DNA from: Syncephalastrum monosporum B8922
Lineage: Eukaryota > Mucoromycota > Mucoromycetes > Mucorales > Syncephalastraceae
DNA length: 64,000 nucleotides
Assembly (NCBI GenBank): GCA_000697355.1
Contig: JNEN01001237.1
Span: forward strand, 62,001-126,000
Reading direction: 5' to 3'
Of the stretch, positions 1 to 11,407 are shown in pieces. Made by a program: the position numbers and the translations under genes. Positions within the stretch are counted from its first letter, which is position 1; each line of letters opens with the position of its first letter. A model generated the notes under the pieces. It was not told the origin of the DNA. It was given only the letters and a program-made list of their open reading frames with translations, and made no database searches.

Positions 1-950
1 CAAATTACAGCAACACATCCAATCAAAATCATGAGACCCAGAATACGCAACACACTGAGTCGTCGTTTAGGGACACCGGTGAGACCGAAATGATCGATAA
101 TGCTCGCCATTAACACCTTCCATAAATTGCTGTCAACTGCCAAATTCACTTTCTCTACGTGGTTTCCAGATTATCTTACCTGTGCACATACAAAAACGCC
201 CAGAACGGTTCCCTCTCCTAGCTTGGGAACAACCAAAATATTTACAATGATGTAATAGGTGCCTAGAATGCCACCTAACGTCAAAAGCCGAGCAGGAGAT
301 TCATGAATGAGCTCAGATCGAATGACAAGGGCAGTTTGATGATACCTAACCAAGAATACCATGGTGCCTCTATAAGAAAGTATTACCATGTATGAGTCAC
401 CTCACGAACATACATGAACTTTAATCGAAACTTACGTCGCAAACGTGCCACGCTTGGAGCGGGTGTTTCAAGCACGAATATATCCAAGTAGAAAAAAATG
501 AGGCACATGGATGTACCGGTCATGAAATTGAGGAGCGCAGAGAACGCCCGGCCACCGGCTTTGTTCATGGCAGCATTTGTGCCTTATGTACATATGTGTG
601 TAAGTGTGTCCTATGAGTTTATAAAGAAGAATATTTTACATACCAGCTTGGAAAGCAACAGAGATTCCAGCTGCCACAGGCAAAAGGGCAAACAGGTAAG
701 GGCTGGCCATGACTCTTTGCCACCGGGTAGGTTCTTCGGGTACATCTTCCACTTTGTGCATTTGCTGCTGCTGATCAGCATGGGTGGTAACGGACTCAAC
801 GGCAGCTGCTTCTTCGGCCGACAGCGAAGGTCTCCTCTCTCCTACTGCGTATACGTTGTGCTGCTGAGAGTCGTTGCTGCTGGTATCATCACCCGCTGCA
901 CAGCGGCCGTCCTCTTCAAGGACGGTAGAATCTGTCATCTGAATCGCCAT
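1..950 (-). CDS. YdcZ/DUF606 family multi-pass membrane protein, C-terminus beyond the window edge
   Basis: Proposed exons on the minus strand are 950-644, 582-436, 367-180 and 116-1; phases agree across all three introns (donors GTATGT, GTAAGT, GTAAGA). About 250 residues are visible. A Gln/Glu-rich cytosolic N-terminus of about 80 residues is followed by the pattern of the DMT-superfamily YdcZ (DUF606) fold: a helix ending VAFQAG, the conserved N-A-A-M-N-K-A-G-G loop, a helix with FMTGTS, a later GGILG-TYYI helix, and a SIIDHFGLTGVPKR segment that matches the IDHFG-GVP motif closing one YdcZ repeat. Bacterial members have one repeat of about 150 residues; fungal ones are usually longer, so a second repeat probably lies to the left of base 1. 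Known members are predicted transporters without a settled substrate. The second intron boundary (436/367) is the least certain because several AG acceptors are possible. Confidence 0.7.
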
Positions 951-1281
951 CCATATATACCGACGAAAATGTGAGAAAGAAGGGTAGATGGAAGTTAATA
1001 GAGGAAAAAGAAAGAATGAATGCTTCCATGTAAAAAAAAAAAGACAAAGTTTTTCTTTTGTCGCACGGGACGGAAAATGTTAATGCCGTTGCATCCAAAC
1101 TCGGTGCAAGAAGTTAATCTTATTTCAACGTAAAAGAAGTATCCATGGTCATGACTCATTCATATAGAAGGGATGGCCAAAGATATAAAAAGACTGAAAG
1201 ACTAGGACAGATCGTTGGCAAAAAAAAAAAATGATAGCACCGTGAAAGAAAACACAACTGATCAATACAGACAGATCTGGG
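951..1281. other. Promoter and spacer region upstream of the YdcZ-type gene
   Basis: No coding signal was recognised. The stretch holds short poly-A runs (near 1033-1042 and 1221-1231) and AT-rich sequence. It probably contains the promoter of the minus-strand membrane protein starting at 950. Confidence 0.4.
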
Positions 1282-2005
1282 TTTTAAAAAGATCTGGATC
1301 ATTTCTCCACATACGTAAAATGGTTTCTGGCATAATAGAGCGAATCCAAAGCAGAGTCCAATGTTTGGGAGTGACGCTTTACTCCATCGTTCATTGGCGG
1401 AACGACCATGTTTTCTTTTCTGGCTGAAGGAATGACGTGGCCGAGATCAAACCATTGGGGCGTATGGGCAACCCGCAGCGCTTTTCTGTCATACGCATAT
1501 TTGCCTTGGTAAAGCATCAGGGGCCGCTCTCACGGGTGATGGAACATGCGACAAGTACAAGTAGTTTGGATAACAGGAAGTATGTGTAATAATTTAAAGC
1601 CGCACGCAAAAAGCATTCATGTACATGGACGTGTTGGAGATCAATGTGGCCTCGCCCCGTTCAGCTATATAAATCAAGATGCAGACCGTGAGCAGATCAT
1701 AGGTATAATGAAGAGAAAGATATAATACGAGGAGGTCGGTCTGAAAGGCATAGTTTACGCCCTTTGTTGCTTTTGCTTTTAGCTCTTCCGTCAGTGGAGG
1801 TACTGTCAAAAACTGTGAACAAATATACGCGAGCTATAGTCTCATTAACATCAAATGCCTTGTGATGTGGGAAAGCTGCTCTCAAGATCGAGTGATGATA
1901 CCATTTTTGGCGATGTCCGAAAGGGCACGATCCAAAGAGAACCAAAATAGTGAGGGGCAAACGCCACGTATGCATCGCTGCGTCTTTCTTGTGAATGACG
2001 ATCAT
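1282..2005 (-). other. Possible diverged or decayed membrane-protein gene
   Basis: Three minus-strand open segments (about 2005-1697, 1809-1594 and 1517-1299) have coding-like composition. The first contains a hydrophobic start (WRLPLTILVLFGS), the second a long hydrophobic helix with paired aromatic residues (DLLVLYLSLHYTYDLLTVC), and the third reads QGKYAYDRKALRV then FDLGHVIPS. The order and spacing suggest one multi-exon membrane protein. The segments do not join cleanly: an in-frame stop and frame changes lie between the second and third, and no convincing splice pair was found. I considered a PAP2-type lipid phosphatase from the DLGH.IP pattern, but the family's catalytic histidine motifs are not evident. 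This may be a pseudogene, a gene with an unusual exon structure, or chance. Confidence 0.2.
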
Positions 2006-3124
2006 GTCCCTATAGAGTGAGGTAGCAGCGCAGAAGTGATGTTGAGGGTGATAGAGTAATGTGATCGAGTAGCGACTATTTGTTTTCCGTGATCGCGGCG
2101 TATCGATACGGCGAAATTTTAGCAGCAGTATGATCGCGTAATGGAAATTGGTGGATTCGATACTGATCCAAGTCTTAATGTGTTCAGATAAATGACACCT
2201 TTATTTGCAGTCCTTCATTTCCGCATGATATGCTGTACATATGGGTGCTTTTTTTTAGTATTTGGGTGGTCTTCCGCTGTGACGCTCAATAAATCCGAAA
2301 TCGCTGATAAGGCAAGGTTGAGGTGTATGTTTTTATTTCGCCTGTTGGACACATCGATTCTAAATCACTCCCGGATTAAGGTGCGCGCGAGAAGGACGTA
2401 GTGAAAACTGAACACGTGAGACAGAAAAGCCTTTTGTGAGTTGAGAAGTGCGCAAGAATCAAATGGTAAAGCGATAGGAAGGCACCACCATATTGCTTTC
2501 CTTTCCTCCACCCCCGGGAGATGAGATGAAAAGAACGAAAATGAGGCACTTGCGCAGTCTTATTGGTAGGACATATTGGCATCCCGCATATCAAAAAAAG
2601 GCAAGTGAAAGAACAATCTTGAGTGGTGGGAGGGCACAATGTGTGTTTGAAAGATACGGTATCAGTACCAATATGGGATGGAGCGTGTGGGACGCGATAT
2701 ATGCAACAGAAGATGTTCGAAATTCCTTCTGAGAAAAAAAATCTGAGCGAGTACTCCTGACGAATGTGTACCCGTGCAAGGTCATCCGCTGCTGCTCATC
2801 ACATCATTTTTTTTGAGAATACACACAACATATACACACTCATCTTTTGCCTTCGTACCAACCAGCTTAGCTGTCCAATTGGGTGTGAACCCCTTTTTGA
2901 CAATCGTCTCTTTGGCGTACCCAAATAAAGTACAACGCTCTGTGCGTGTGCAGGTGTGCCCTCAGCTCACTGGAACAGAAAAGATAGGGGTCTGCGTATA
3001 AAGTAATTGGATAACCAAAAAAGAAAAATGCGCGTTGTTTTTTTTACTTGATGCAATGAAGGGAATTTTTTAAGTGTAGTGTAGAATGGGGTGCAAAAAT
3101 GTACAAGCAAAAGAGAAGTTTAAG
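2006..3124. other. Intergenic region, nothing recognised
   Basis: Short open frames exist on both strands, but none shows a family motif, a plausible splice partner or consistent codon use. Several T- and A-runs and CA-rich patches are present (for example 2821-2843). Confidence 0.4.
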
Positions 3125-3823
3125 CTATGGCCGGTCGAGAGAGGTCAACAAGAAATGAGACTCGACAGGTTTTCTTGAGGTATGCGTGGTGGTTCTTGCG
3201 GGTGAGAGCTCGAACTTGAAGAGTGGACAATGATTAGAATGCAACGAGCTGCTGAGACTGCTCGGAGGGGAAGAGGATGCAGTGAGGGCGGGTGACGAGC
3301 TGCCCGAGGGTGGTATCGATAAAGAAGGGTATGCTGATTCGGAAGAAGCGTTGGACATGGACAGATGCGAAGATGAGCGGGTGGAAGTCATGGAGGAAGA
3401 CGAAGAAGCAGAGTTGGATGTGGAGGCGGAGAGAGAGGAAGAAGAAGAGGAGGAGGAGGAGGAGGAGGAGGAGGCGGATGCTTGTTTCCGCTGCGATTCA
3501 TCTGGTGGCTGTCGCTGTGATATAGAAAGAGACACAGCTGCTGTTGTGCGCCTCCGAGAAGCAGGCATGACAAACGAGGTGGGGGGCGTCACCTTGTTGG
3601 ACGCAGGCCGGGGGAAGTCGACGAATTCGTTCCAGTCGTAACCAAGTAACGGGTGGTTGCGCAGCGCATCAGCACGTAGACATTGTTCGCTGCAGTATAG
3701 TGATTCCTATAAAGAGAATAAGAAGTCAGAGAAAATACAACGGCGCGATAGAAAATATAAATAACCCACCGAAAACGGACTGATGGCATTATCGCATTGA
3801 GTGCACCAGTTCAGGTCGCTCAT
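3125..3823 (-). CDS. Ecl1-type short zinc-binding protein with poly-serine tract
   Basis: Two exons, 3823-3770 and 3706-3125, joined in phase 0 (donor GTGGGT, acceptor TATAG), give 211 residues. The N-terminus holds the Ecl1 (extender of chronological lifespan) signature: two cysteines as CTQC, then SLYCSEQC, so C7, C10, C23 and C27 form the presumed zinc site. A short ADALRNHP-GYDW stretch follows. The rest is Ser/Pro-rich and probably disordered, with an uninterrupted run of 13 serines near residue 112 encoded by a GAG/GGA repeat read on the other strand. In yeasts Ecl1 proteins are small nuclear or cytosolic factors linked to nutrient-dependent lifespan and zinc status; the fungal family is defined mainly by this N-terminal finger. 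Function here is inferred from the finger alone. The long Glu-rich reading on the opposite strand is a shadow of the serine repeat. Confidence 0.75.
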
Positions 3824-6800
3824 TATCAAGACATAGGATGGTCCAAAAGTATGTAGAGAGAGAAAAAGGAAGCAAAAAGCAGTATTGAGGAGAGAGAGAG
3901 AGAGCGGACAGGCAAACTGTGACAAAGAGGAAGAGAGGATGGGGAAGCGCGGACGGGCAGCCTTTTTATATTTCTTTGTTCGACGTCACCTATCAGGCGT
4001 CTCCCCTCTCTCACCTTCTTATTCTGTAAGTGTGTGTGTGTGTGTGTGTGTGTGTATCTCGTCATTGGCTCCATCCACAGGCTGTTCCTTTCCCCACGGC
4101 GCCATTTCCTATTCCAGTGCATCACATGCATACAATCGATCCCCCTCCAAGAGCATCATCGTCTCACACACAAAAAAGAAATTAACAGAAGGATTGCGCA
4201 GTACACAGAACACAAAACAGCAGCAGAGCGAAAGACTTAATTGCATGCGCCCGCGCCGAGAGCACGAAACAAAAGGGAGTATATTCGAGATATACCATAA
4301 ACGACTTGCTCATGTCAACCGGAGAAAGCTGATAGCGGAAGTTTTGGGGGACGGGGGGGGGGGACAAAGGAGAAAGGGGTGGGCTGGGAAACATGCAAAC
4401 CCATTGGATGAGCGCAAATCACCAGCCGCTGCCGTGTGTACGCGCGCACGTTGAAAGAGGAAGGGGCCGGATGATCGCTTCTGATTGGTCGCTGATTTCT
4501 TATCAGTCCTTCCTTCCTCAGGATCCCAAGGGCAAAGTCCAATTTGCTCATCATACACCCACGCGGACTTTTCCTTATTTTTCTCTATCTCTCGCACCTT
4601 TCATATTTCTGTTGCCTTTTCGCGTATCTGGGCTATCTCGCGTAAGGTGTGCACCCTGTGGCATGACAACCATGCCATGGAGCACGACATCCTCTGCTTC
4701 TTTGCTTGTCATTGGTCGTTGTTTTATCTCTTCCTCGTCAATGCTTCTTGCCCCTTCTTGCTAGTTCGCTTGATGCTGGGTTGCTGTGCAACACCCCAGA
4801 CCTACCTATGGCATGGGAACCTCACATAAGGAAAGGTCGGGCTATGCAAATAGAGCCAGAAAATCCCTCTCTTATTCACCTCCCCACACACATAAGAGAG
4901 AGCGCACTCAAAATAGCTTTTAAAATCACCTGCATGCCGAACCACACAGATTTTTCTTGCTCGAAAATTTTATGTGTCTATGGGCGTGTTATCAGCTCAA
5001 GATCTGTGGAATTAATATGACTCTGTTTCGCATGCAGGGCAGCCTCTTGATTGGCAATGGCTCCTAATGTCACAACGCATGACTTTCTTTTTGTGCCGAT
5101 CTCTTTCTGCACCAACCCCGGCTTTTGTCGTGCGAGCGTGCGCGGGCGAGCGCGCGCGTGCGTCCCGCGCGTACCAGAAGAGCGCGAAAAAAAAATTCCC
5201 TCATGCATAAGTTGCTGTCTTTAGTGTGCGAGTGTTGTGTCATAAAAATTTATGTGTAGTATCCGACTCGATGCGATGACGCCATAGACGAGATGAAATT
5301 TCCTCTTTTTCGCAACGCATCAGTGATATCGTGACACGCTAAGGCTAAACTGTATTCCCTTACACTACTTTGTGTTTGGCCCAACCTGCCTCCTCGAATT
5401 CTCCGTCTTCACTGCATTATTCGATTCATTTCTCACGACTTCTCGTCTGCAGGAAAGCAAGCGGTGTGCTTCTGATATCGACGTAAACAGCGCAATAATA
5501 GACAAGCAGAGGGAAGGGGCGGACAGGGGCACAACGTCGGCATGACGTTAAAGCTTAAATGACCCGGGACACACTAGCACAGTCTCGCGTCTACGTACGC
5601 AAGTGAGATTGTACATACAGCTCAGGTGACAGTCCGCTTTTATCGACAACGAGACAAAAGAAGAAAACACAAGCAGCGTAAGATGCCTCTTTGTGTGCTG
5701 GATGTTTCGTTCGTCCAGTATGTATATCTGCTTTGTTATGTGTGATGTGTGTGTGAACGCAGTGAAGGTGGCGCATGAGCTTGTCCATATCGCTCTACTT
5801 TTTCATTCTGCCTGATTTGTCCTTTGTGGCTCAAATTGTGTCTCAAGTGTGAAGCTGAGCATGGCAATGTCAATGACTCACAGTAATACGGTGCCCATCC
5901 TCGTCAGCTCCCGTGCCACAGGCCCCCCCCTTTCTCTCCCTCTCCTCTCTTTCTCTGGCCGTGTCAGCCGACACATACTTATCTAGAGTCGCACAGTATA
6001 AAACAAGTAGACCAACAGCAGAAGCAGCGGCAGCGGCAGCAGCAACAGCAGCAGCAGGTCGCTTGGCGTAGATGACCATATTGAACTGTTGGGAACTTTC
6101 GGTCCCTTCTTCTCACTTCGTGATGCTAAACCACAGACTTGCATTTTTCTCTTGCCACCCATCATGCAAACATGCAAATAGCATAACCCGCATGGAATGA
6201 GTAAAATCGCGTGGCCTGAAAGATGATGTATCCATGGTTGCCTATGTATAGAAAGAACAAAATTTGCCCCCTCATAGTAGCAAAAGGGCATGTTTTTTAG
6301 GCAAAGGCAGACGAACGGGCATCTGTTCTTTCCCCACATTTTATTAGGTCACACCAAAGCAAACTCTTTTTTTTCCCTTTATGAGGCGACTTCGTCCAAG
6401 CACACGTCATAAAGACTGCTGAAGCCGCTTCCTTTCCACGCCCATCCAGTGTTTCCCGTTTCTTGGCTTCATCTTGTATATTGCGCTCTCAATTCTCTCT
6501 GTCTCTTTTGTTTGTTCCTTTTTTTTTTTTTTTTTGTATCTAAACACTGCATACATGAGCCTGTCTGTGTACATCCCCGCGTTAAATCCGTCCCTGGCGA
6601 TTGTATATAGCCATTTTTGGAGACCCAGTTTACAACAACAAAAGTGCGTTGACCGATGACTAAAGGTAAAAACTAAGAGATAAAAGAAAAGGCGGATGCT
6701 GCTCGGTGCAACATGACCCAAGCATGATCGGATAAAGCAAAAGTCAAAGGCATTTGTTCCACTCGTGCGCCGGCGTAGTGTTCCTTCGCTTTTCTCCTCT

Positions 6801-7443
6801 CTCTTTATATATAATGGTGGCATCATCGTATCCTCGTATCCATCTTTATTCTTTTCGTGAAGCCTTGGGGATCGCTTATACGTCTTTTTTTTGTATAGCG
6901 ATCATGTATTTCTTTACTTAGGAAAGGCTCCATGTTGAAGACCAGGCCGCAGACAAAAGACAGTTGAAATGCTATTATACGTCAAAAGGGGGTTGGTTGG
7001 TGAGTGATGAGTTCGGCTTTTCTTTTGTGTGCAACCTGAGGTTGGAGTCCAATCAAGACAAGAGGAGAAATGGGCTGACAGCGGAGACCAGTGGTGGCGC
7101 CCGCGCCGCGCGCTAAGGGGTTCTCAAAGATAAAGACAAAAGAAAAAGATATGCACTCAGAAAAAAGGAACAACAGACATACACACACAGGCAGAAAAAG
7201 ATTTCACGGTCGAAAGATAGATACCTTATTTCTATTTTGACAGTAGCTGACTGGGTCAGCCCCGACGTCATGTGTGTGTGTGTGTCTCCTCTCTCTCTTT
7301 CTCTCTCCCCGACAGCAATCCTAACTGGCTTTTACTTGCTATATTCTTTGCACACGTCTCCCTCTCTCTTTTCCACGCAAACTACTTCTCCAAGCACCCT
7401 CTTCCCTTCTTCTTTTCTTTTATTTCCGCATTGCATATACAGG
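3824..7443. other. Long intergenic region (3.6 kb) with microsatellites, no supported gene
   Basis: No family was recognised on either strand. Notable content: a (GT)n tract at 4030-4055; an A/G purine block at 3890-3945; G-run at 4345-4370; GC-rich CGCG-alternating sequence at 5128-5170; a GCN repeat near 6020-6058 read on the minus strand as an alanine-rich hydrophobic helix after MVIYAKRP (start 6079), which could be a first exon of an unrecognised small membrane protein but has no convincing partner exon; and a poly-T run at 6520-6535. The last few hundred bases (CT-rich, 7280-7440) are probably the promoter and 5' leader of the kinase gene at 7444. Confidence 0.4.
4030..4055. repeat. (GT)13 microsatellite
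   Basis: Uninterrupted alternating G and T over 26 bases in intergenic DNA. Confidence 0.95.
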
Positions 7444-8898
7444 ATGCCGCTGCGCAAGAAACGCAACTTTAAGAACCTCACCCTCGAGAATGCGCCTGTC
7501 GTTGTCAATGACGCCCCACCACAAGAGAAACCAACCGACAAGCGACGGTCATCTGCGCGGCGATTGGAAGAAGAGTACAGCAAACTATGTGAACAATTGA
7601 GTGATCTCGAGGTTGGCTTGGAGCTTCGACTAGACCTGCGCCCGGAAGACTTTCAGGCACTGGATGAGCTCGGTCGTGGTAATGGCGGCACCGTTTCCAA
7701 AGTGCTCCATGTCAGGACCCATACCGTGATGGCACGCAAGGTAAGAAACAAAAAAAGACAGACGCTATCGCATCTCAAGTTGTCATGACAACCCGGTGAA
7801 TCAAAACTCTATTACTCTTTTATAGATCATTCATGTTGAGGCCAATATCAACGTGAGGAAACAAATCATGCGCGAGCTTCAGTTTATGCACGACTGCAAC
7901 TCAAGACACATTGTGAGCTTCTACGGAGCGTTCATGAATGGGGGTGACATATCAATCTGCATGGAGTACATGGACATCGGCTCTCTGGATCGCATCTACA
8001 AGAAACACGGACCTATCCCCATGGATGTCCTTAAGCAAATTGCTTTTGCCGTAAGGAAAAGAATTCAAACGGTGTGGACATGAAGTTTGATAGCGTCTAT
8101 CGTAGATTGTCGACGGTTTGATTTATCTCTATGACGAGCACCGGATCATTCATCGCGGTAAGCAAGCAAAAGAAGGGGTTCGGGGTTCGGCTAGAAAGGC
8201 TCAATGTTCTGTTAGATTTGAAGCCGTCAAATGTGTTGATCAACTCACAAGGCCAGATCAAATTGTGTGACTTTGGTGTCTCGGGTCAGCTAATCAATTC
8301 GGTTGCAGACACATTTGTGGGCACAAGCTCTTACATGAGTGTAAGTCCAAAAGAAAAGAAAAACAAAGTGTGTTGGCGGACGTCTCATTATAACGTAGCC
8401 GGAACGTATCATGGGATCGCCGTACTCGGTTAAATCGGACGTATGGTCGCTCGGTATTACGTTAATGGAACTCGCGCTTGCCCGGTTCCCCTTTCCGCCC
8501 GACGGCACGGCTCTCTCTATTTTTGAGCTACTGCAGCATATTGTGAATGAGCCTGTGCCTGAATTTCCTCCGGGCAAATACCCCGAGGTCTTGACAGACT
8601 TCGTCGATAAATGGTACGTCAGGGTCATTAGGTTTGACGGTTACTTACTGGATTATGATCTTAGCTTGATCAAGGACGTAAAACTGAGAGCAACGCCCAG
8701 TGATTTGATGGTATGTGGTTCTATCCGTCATATATGCATATGAAATTGAACCATCCTCTTGTTTAGAAACACGAATATCTGGCGTCTGCCGCATCGGACA
8801 AAGTGGATCTGGAGAAGTGGGCACGCTCGGTGGCGACTTCACCGGACCGCGTGGATATTTCAAAGTTGCGATCGTCCGGTGTATCTCCCAAAAGCTAG
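7444..8898 (+). CDS. MAP kinase kinase (MEK family, Ste7/Fuz7/Byr1-like)
   Basis: Seven exons (7444-7740, 7826-8050, 8106-8157, 8216-8340, 8399-8613, 8665-8710, 8767-8898) join in consistent phase to 363 residues, a normal size for a MEK. The protein is a dual-specificity kinase that phosphorylates the activation loop of a MAP kinase. Visible features: an N-terminal basic docking-like stretch (PLRKKRNFK, residues 2-10), the glycine loop GRGNGGTV (77-84), the catalytic lysine in VMARK (K99), HRDLKPSN with catalytic D192 split by an intron, CDFGVSG (D210), and an activation loop S-V-A-D-T giving the S220/T224 pair that a MAPKKK would phosphorylate. SPERI replaces the APE motif, as usual in MEKs. 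The basic N-terminus and the NFK-L-L pattern resemble pheromone/mating or invasive-growth MEKs rather than Pbs2, but the branch assignment is inference. The exon containing FVDKC and the one containing LIKD meet inside the cysteine codon. Confidence 0.93.
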
Positions 8899-9103
8899 AT
8901 ATCCTCCTTCCACTCACCCCATATCCGTCATTTTCACAAGCACACCACACACACATCTCTTTATCGTTCGCTTCCATTTCGCTCTCCTTATCTCTTTTCT
9001 CATTTCGTGTCTTCTTTCCTTCTCACGACTTCTTTCCTTTGCGTGTCGTACACTCTCCTGTCTCTTAGTCGCTTTCTTCTGCTCGTCGCTACATCGTATA
9101 TCA

Positions 9104-9106
<3 letters not shown>

Positions 9107-9138
<32 letters not shown>
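9107..9138. repeat. (CA)16 microsatellite
   Basis: Uninterrupted alternating C and A over 32 bases downstream of the MAP kinase kinase gene. Confidence 0.95.
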
Positions 9139-9142
<4 letters not shown>

Positions 9143-9461
9143 TAGAGAGTCAGCCTACTGTCTCCTTTGTTCTATGGCCACCATAACAACAAAAATAGGG
9201 AATTATAAACAAGACTAGCCTATCGAGATTCATTCTAAAGTCAGTTGGTCGTTCGACTGAAGTGCACTTTCTACAACAGAGGCGGGCTTGTTATTGCGCG
9301 CGCAAGGCGGCAAGGACCACCTCATCTAACCAAGTGCTCGGAGCATCGTCTAATTCCTTTTGTTAAACCCGTATTCAGGATATTTCATATAGACAGCCAG
9401 TTTCGCGGTCGCTTTGTTGCTGTCATTCGTGACCCTCCAAACTGCGCTTTTTTGTGGCTGA

Positions 9462-9486
9462 GACCCTTCGCCTGCGGCTACGGGTC
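9462..9486. repeat. Imperfect inverted repeat with GACCC/GGGTC ends
   Basis: Two 11-base arms (GACCCTTCGCC and GGCTACGGGTC) flank a TGC loop and match at 9 of 11 positions. It lies in non-coding sequence without a T-run. It could be a stem-loop or part of a degraded repeat element; a second copy was not seen in the window. Confidence 0.5.
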
Positions 9487-9845
9487 ATCACAGCCTGCAC
9501 TTGTTCTTTGGATCACTCCTGTCTGAGTCGACTACTAACTGAAGCCAACGCCCCAGACCCCTTGACTGGGAATAGCGCCCCTCAGTCATCGATAGGAACA
9601 TTGACTTAAAATCATGCTGCAAGACTTTCCTTTATGTGTATGCAGATATACATACCGTTTACAGGATGTAGATACCGAATATATGCAGACTGTATGTCAT
9701 GAACGGAACGACATGTATAACAGTATATGTAGAGAACGATGTCAGAAAAGGCACTTCCACCGCTGATGGTTTTTTCTGGTATTTTTTTTGCCTATTTTTC
9801 CCATGAATTTTCGGAGTAAAGTCTTTTAACATCTTTTTGTATTTC

Positions 9846-10112
9846 ATGCCTCGCCAGCAGTTGTCAAGTCTACTGCGCCGCCTGGTACCGGCGTGTCAGG
9901 GCGACGTGTCACTGGCACAACGTGAGCTCGCGTGGTTAAGAGAGCATGTCCAAAAAACCCAGCCACCTGCTTTGCAAACGTCCACACTTGATCGGTACAT
10001 TGACGAGCGGGTCATTCACCACAAGCCGCTGCAGTACATTCTCGGCACGCAGCCGTTTCTCGATCTCGACATTCTCACAGAACCACCAACGCTGATCCCT
10101 CGGTAAATAAAA

Positions 10113-10172
<60 letters not shown>

Positions 10173-10807
10173 AAGAAAAAAAAAAGAAAAAGAGGAAAAA
10201 AGAACAAGGATGAAATACGACGTTTTTGTATGCCCGTATATTTATACAATATGAAAGGTGGGAAACAGAGGAATGGGTGAATCGATTAAAGCAGTCGGGA
10301 TATCTTTTACAAGGAGATCGAATATTGGATATCTGCACCGGGACGGGATGCATTGCGCTGGCGCTGAAAGCCAAGACCGCCGTCGACGTGTCAGATGAGG
10401 CAGTTGCGCTCGCGCGCCGAAACGCAGCGAGACACAACCAAGTGCTTTCGGTCCTAAAACGCGACGTATTCGACGACAGCATGGCCGCGCTTGTGGCAGA
10501 CCATGACGTCGTGGTCGCGAACCCGCCTTACATCACCCGAGACCAATACCAAACGCTGGACTTGGACGTCAAGCACTGGGAAGACATCCGCGCCTTGGTG
10601 GCTGACCAGGAAGGCCTGGCCGTGCACCATCGCATTATCGACCTGGCCTTGCAGGCAAAGACCCAAGTGCTTGCGATGGAGATCGGTGGCACAGCTCAAG
10701 TGGACCCGCTCCGACAGCGCCTGAAGAACGATTATGCCGTCCATGTCTGGCAAGACTTGCGCTGCAAGGATCGCCTGGTTCTTGCCACGCACCGGAAAAT
10801 CATGTGA
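9846..10807 (+). CDS. HemK/PrmC-type peptide-chain release factor N5-glutamine methyltransferase (Mtq1-like)
   Basis: Two exons, 9846-10102 and 10258-10807, give 268 residues. The enzyme transfers a methyl group from S-adenosylmethionine to the glutamine of the GGQ motif of release factors; the single-domain PrmC layout with a helical N-terminus suggests the mitochondrial (Mtq1) type rather than the cytosolic Mtq2. Visible motifs: the helical N-terminal domain ending HHKPLQYILG (about 60-69), PRWETEEW bridging the splice site (85-92, where bacterial enzymes have PRPETE), the SAM-binding ILDICTGTGCIAL (about 107-119), and the catalytic NPPY (174-177). The intron is unusual: it opens with GTAAAT and holds a run of 56 adenines. 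The first ATG in good context was chosen; a mitochondrial presequence is not obvious. Confidence 0.9.
10115..10170. repeat. 56-base poly(A) tract inside an intron
   Basis: An uninterrupted run of 56 A bases, followed by A-rich sequence to about 10200, lies in the intron of the HemK-type gene. Its true length may differ because such runs are prone to sequencing and replication slippage. Confidence 0.85.
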
Positions 10808-10974
10808 GCCCGATCTTTTTTTTTTTTTTTTTGTGGGCGTATATTGTCTTATAATTATGGAATACTTCATTCCCTTTTCTTCCTTTTTCCTGCATCGCAA
10901 TCTTCTTTTCTTGTTTCTTGTTTCTTGTTCGTCCTTTTTATATTTCTCTTACACACCACACACACATATATATC

Positions 10975-11304
10975 ATGCCAAAACCACTCGTGAAATGGTA
11001 AATACCTTTGTTATATTACCTTGGAGTGCTTACTCAGTCTGTAATAAAGGGGCGTGCCGCTCGGCCTCGCCGTCGCCGGCTATTATGCATACCAGAAGCA
11101 GAACCAGCCAGCTGTGGGTCACCCCATGCCGTTCAAAACCTCCGAGGACGACGACAGCGAATTCCAAAAGTCCAGACAGGAATGGGCTCAGCGCAACAAC
11201 GGTATCGGTCTGCGCGATGTTGGGTGAGTATGGGGGTCGCCAAGTTGAATAACCAAGTCTCATTGTTTCTTTCGCCTTCTAGTCGGAGCGGCGGCGGCGT
11301 ATAG
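10975..11304 (+). CDS. Small membrane-anchored protein of unknown function (72 residues)
   Basis: Three exons, 10975-10997, 11050-11223 and 11283-11304, join in consistent phase (first junction inside a Trp codon). The protein starts MPKPLVKWGVPLGLAVAGYYAYQ, a short basic start followed by one hydrophobic segment (about residues 9-22), then a soluble tail with an acidic patch (SEDDDSEF) and a Gly-rich end. This organisation is typical of small single-pass proteins of the mitochondrial inner membrane, but I recognise no family and the location is inference. The splice sites are the main evidence: the middle exon is open and biased only in this frame. It ends 103 bases before the convergent stop of the myotubularin gene. 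Confidence 0.6.
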
Positions 11305-11407
11305 CAGCAATCTTACAAGCTTTGTGTAGTATATTATTTCAACAAAAAAAAAAAAATCAAAAGAACGATTCTCACGGATATCATGCGATAAAATGAACAA
11401 AAAAAGA

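Larger units (their letters stand above)
8899..9845. other. Intergenic region with CA repeat and a short imperfect inverted repeat
   Basis: Downstream of the kinase the sequence is CT-rich and then contains a (CA)16 tract. A 93-codon open frame at 9245-9526 shows no recognisable family and crosses the inverted repeat at 9462-9486; I do not call it a gene. No promoter motif for the methyltransferase at 9846 could be assigned beyond an AT-rich leader. Confidence 0.4.

Noticed and set aside
3282..3641. Glutamate-rich open frame on the plus strand
   Set aside because: It is the antisense reading of the poly-serine tract of the Ecl1-type gene; only the minus-strand frame has the zinc-finger exon and a splice pair.
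9245..9526. 93-codon open frame downstream of the kinase gene
   Set aside because: No family signal, no splice partners, and it spans an inverted repeat; probably chance or repeat-derived.
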